From JBBIGV01 sp037447335 (GTDB lineage: Bacteria > Bacteroidota > Ignavibacteria > Ignavibacteriales > Ignavibacteriaceae), in contig JBBIGV010000053.1 in the NCBI GenBank assembly GCA_037447335.1, positions 1 to 25,307 on the forward strand: a DNA stretch of 25,307 nucleotides, in the 5' to 3' direction. A program made the position numbers and the translations under genes. The notes below the pieces were generated by a model. That model did no database searches. It was not told the origin of the DNA and was given only the letters and a program-made list of their open reading frames with translations. Each line of letters starts with the position of its first letter. Positions within the stretch are counted from its first letter, which is position 1. Shown here piece after piece: positions 23,819 through 25,307 of this stretch.

Positions 23819-24916
23819 TTACTGTGTTACAAGCTGCTTGTTCCTGATTTTTAAATAGTTCAACATAATAACCATACCCGTCATCAGGCTTATCATAATT
23901 GATGCGGCAAAAAATGTTTGCCATACATCCAGACTTCTTGAGAATACCTTAGATATTCCAGGGTTCCACGCACTGCCGTATAAAATTAACAGGTGTACAA
24001 TATATATGATCAATGTATTTCTTCCTACAAGTATAACTAATTTTGGAAGTGAGTTCAACTTAATAGAAATAAATGAAACTACGGAATTAAGCATTAACAC
24101 AAAACCTAATCGAAGAAAAATCAAATTGGGGCTCGATGTCCAGAAATAACTTTGCCCTATTATTGCTTCTTCAATATAATTACCAACATACGCAACTATG
24201 AGAAAAGCTGATCCGATCATTGCAAGTGAACCACTAAATTGCGTCGTCTTGAATACATCAGGATTGCGGGCAAGATAGCTTCCAAGAATTGCACCGCCTA
24301 TACAGTAACCTGCCCATGGAAAAAGCGGAAATATTGAACCTGTTTCTTGGTAAAGATAACCAGCGACGGGAAGCGGAACAATTTCTTTCCAATTAATCGA
24401 ATACATAAATGGGTAAAGTGTAAAAAATATAATTGCTCCAGTTGTGAATAATAAATAATCACCGGTTTTTAATTTTTCCGCTATATAGATCAGAATGATC
24501 ACAAACAAAATGCTGAATCCTATAAGATGCAAAACATCAACGTCAAAAAATACGCGCCAACCGTTCTCAGATACTTTCGAAAAGTCAAGTAATGTAGGTG
24601 TGGGATATCTGAGCAGATAGCCTAAAAAGACCAGCAGTAGAAACCTCTTTATTCCTTTTAATACCCTTGTATTGGACTCAAACGGTTCTTTTACAAGCCT
24701 GAATAAATATGTGAATACAGCTCCCGCAGTAAAAAGAAAAATAGGGGCAGTCATACCGCGCATAAAAAACCAGACTGCATAAACAGGATACTCAGCTAAC
24801 CTGTATTCATCGGAAAGCACCACATCAACGGTATGACCCTGAACCATCATCAGCACGGCAAATGCTCGCATCAGATCAATAAAGATAATTCTGTTCTTTT
24901 TTGGGCTTTGGGTCAT
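23819..24916 (-). CDS. HGSNAT/DUF1624-like membrane acyltransferase
   Basis: Multi-helix inner-membrane protein of 365 residues with about ten hydrophobic segments. The N-terminus RIIFIDLMRAFAVLMMVQGH (9-28) is the hallmark of the heparan-alpha-glucosaminide N-acetyltransferase-like (DUF1624) group and related acyltransferase-3 proteins, with His28 the candidate catalytic residue. Other family-like segments are TAPIFLFTAGAVFTYLF (56-72) and LFPWAGYCIGGAILGSYLAR (198-217). It probably transfers acetyl groups across the membrane onto a sugar or other envelope molecule; the acceptor is unknown. The ATG at 24916 leaves eight residues before the conserved motif, so this start is sensible. It is the first gene of the run leading to ruvB. 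Confidence 0.85.
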   Translation of the reverse strand: MTQSPKKNRIIFIDLMRAFAVLMMVQGHTVDVVLSDEYRLAEYPVYAVWFFMRGMTAPIFLFTAGAVFTYLFRLVKEPFESNTRVLKGIKRFLLLVFLGYLLRYPTPTLLDFSKVSENGWRVFFDVDVLHLIGFSILFVIILIYIAEKLKTGDYLLFTTGAIIFFTLYPFMYSINWKEIVPLPVAGYLYQETGSIFPLFPWAGYCIGGAILGSYLARNPDVFKTTQFSGSLAMIGSAFLIVAYVGNYIEEAIIGQSYFWTSSPNLIFLRLGFVLMLNSVVSFISIKLNSLPKLVILVGRNTLIIYIVHLLILYGSAWNPGISKVFSRSLDVWQTFFAASIMISLMTGMVIMLNYLKIRNKQLVTQ

Positions 24917-25122
24917 TCCTGAATTTTAAAATCGCTTTTATTGCTGTAAAGATAATTAAAGAATTGTGTTTAAGTTAGTTAATACTATATAATTATTAAA
25001 ACCTGCATAAAAATATTGATAAAAGTTTAGCGGTCATACAGATGAAGCGTACTATTTAGATCATATCATTGCATAAAATTCAGGGTATAAAGGTTCAAAA
25101 AAATATGGGAGTTGAAAAGACT

Positions 25123-25148
25123 AAAAAAAAGTCCGGCGAATACCGGAC
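25123..25148 (-). terminator. Intrinsic terminator of the RNase Y gene
   Basis: On the minus strand a perfect GC-rich 6-bp stem GTCCGG (25148-25143) / CCGGAC (25136-25131) with a 6-nt loop is followed by eight T residues (25130-25123). Two more pairs (A-T and G-T) can extend it. It is 28 nt after the stop codon of the partial RNase Y gene. The rest of the 260-nt gap between this and the acyltransferase gene (24917-25122) is AT-rich and holds nothing else I can support. Confidence 0.85.
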
Positions 25149-25176
25149 CTGTTAAAAACCAATTTAAATAAATCTC

Positions 25177-25307
25177 TCATCTCGCATAAGCAATTTTTCT
25201 TACTTCTCTGATTACAGTTACCTTTATCTGCCCGGGATACTCCATATCCTGTTCAATCTTGGTAGCAATATCATGAGAAAGTTTATCAGCGATGATATCA
25301 TCAATCT
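25177..25307 (-). CDS. rny: RNase Y, C-terminal end (partial, cut by window edge)
   Basis: The last 42 codons of an endoribonuclease Y gene that continues beyond the right edge. The visible protein is IDDIIADKLSHDIATKIEQD followed by MEYPGQIKVTVIREVRKIAYAR and a TGA. The phrase YPGQIKVTVIRE close to the C-terminus, ending in xAYAR/K, is diagnostic for RNase Y, the membrane-anchored HD-domain enzyme that initiates mRNA decay. The HD and KH domains and the N-terminal anchor are outside the window. A clear terminator follows it. Confidence 0.93.
   Translation of the reverse strand, partial: IDDIIADKLSHDIATKIEQDMEYPGQIKVTVIREVRKIAYAR

Overview
The window is a low-GC, gene-dense bacterial chromosome segment with Gram-negative envelope genes: KDO synthesis, an Lpt lipopolysaccharide transport set, and a TonB-dependent receptor. 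A lipoprotein-type LptC, an OstA-like protein of about 470 residues, the weak or absent Shine-Dalgarno sequences of several genes, and RNase Y at the right edge together suggest Bacteroidota in the broad sense, most likely the Ignavibacteria/Chlorobi side. This placement is inferred from gene style, not from a marker-gene search. A run of exactly 100 Ns near the left end shows that the sequence is a draft scaffold.

Layout. (1) Positions 1-600 hold two tandem copies of a structured repeat of about 249 bp, rich in inverted repeats, with the N gap inside the first copy. (2) Positions 616-6794, minus strand, form a tight envelope operon transcribed kdsA, AlbA_2-domain gene, unknown gene, kdsD, lptC, ostA-like, lptB. 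It makes arabinose-5-phosphate and KDO-8-phosphate and supplies the ATPase and bridge parts of LPS export. (3) Positions 7021-12131, plus strand: a secreted PIG-L-type deacetylase, a previously uncalled 47-residue membrane protein overlapping a sodium:solute symporter, and a rhomboid protease. (4) Positions 12201-13188, plus strand: a YtxH-like protein followed by a strong terminator, then a TetR regulator. (5) Positions 13201-20441, minus strand: a phosphorus-uptake block read phnD-phnC-phnE-pstS-pstC-pstA-pstB-phoU, so two different ABC importers lie in one run. (6) Positions 20551-24916, minus strand: a TonB-dependent receptor, ruvB and a DUF1624/HGSNAT-like membrane acyltransferase. (7) Positions 25177-25307: the last 42 codons of RNase Y with its terminator.

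Functional reading. The left operon couples KDO precursor synthesis to LPS transport. The right block pairs the Pst phosphate system and its PhoU regulator with a PhnCDE-type importer and a nearby outer-membrane receptor, but no phosphonate-degrading enzyme is present. That suggests the Phn-like system may import phosphate or phosphite, or feed catabolic genes elsewhere. No tRNA, rRNA, CRISPR array, prophage or complete transposase was seen. The most unusual items are the tandem structured repeat, the AlbA_2 gene inside the LPS operon, the unknown 252-residue gene beside it, the tiny protein coupled to the symporter, and the merged phn-pst cluster.
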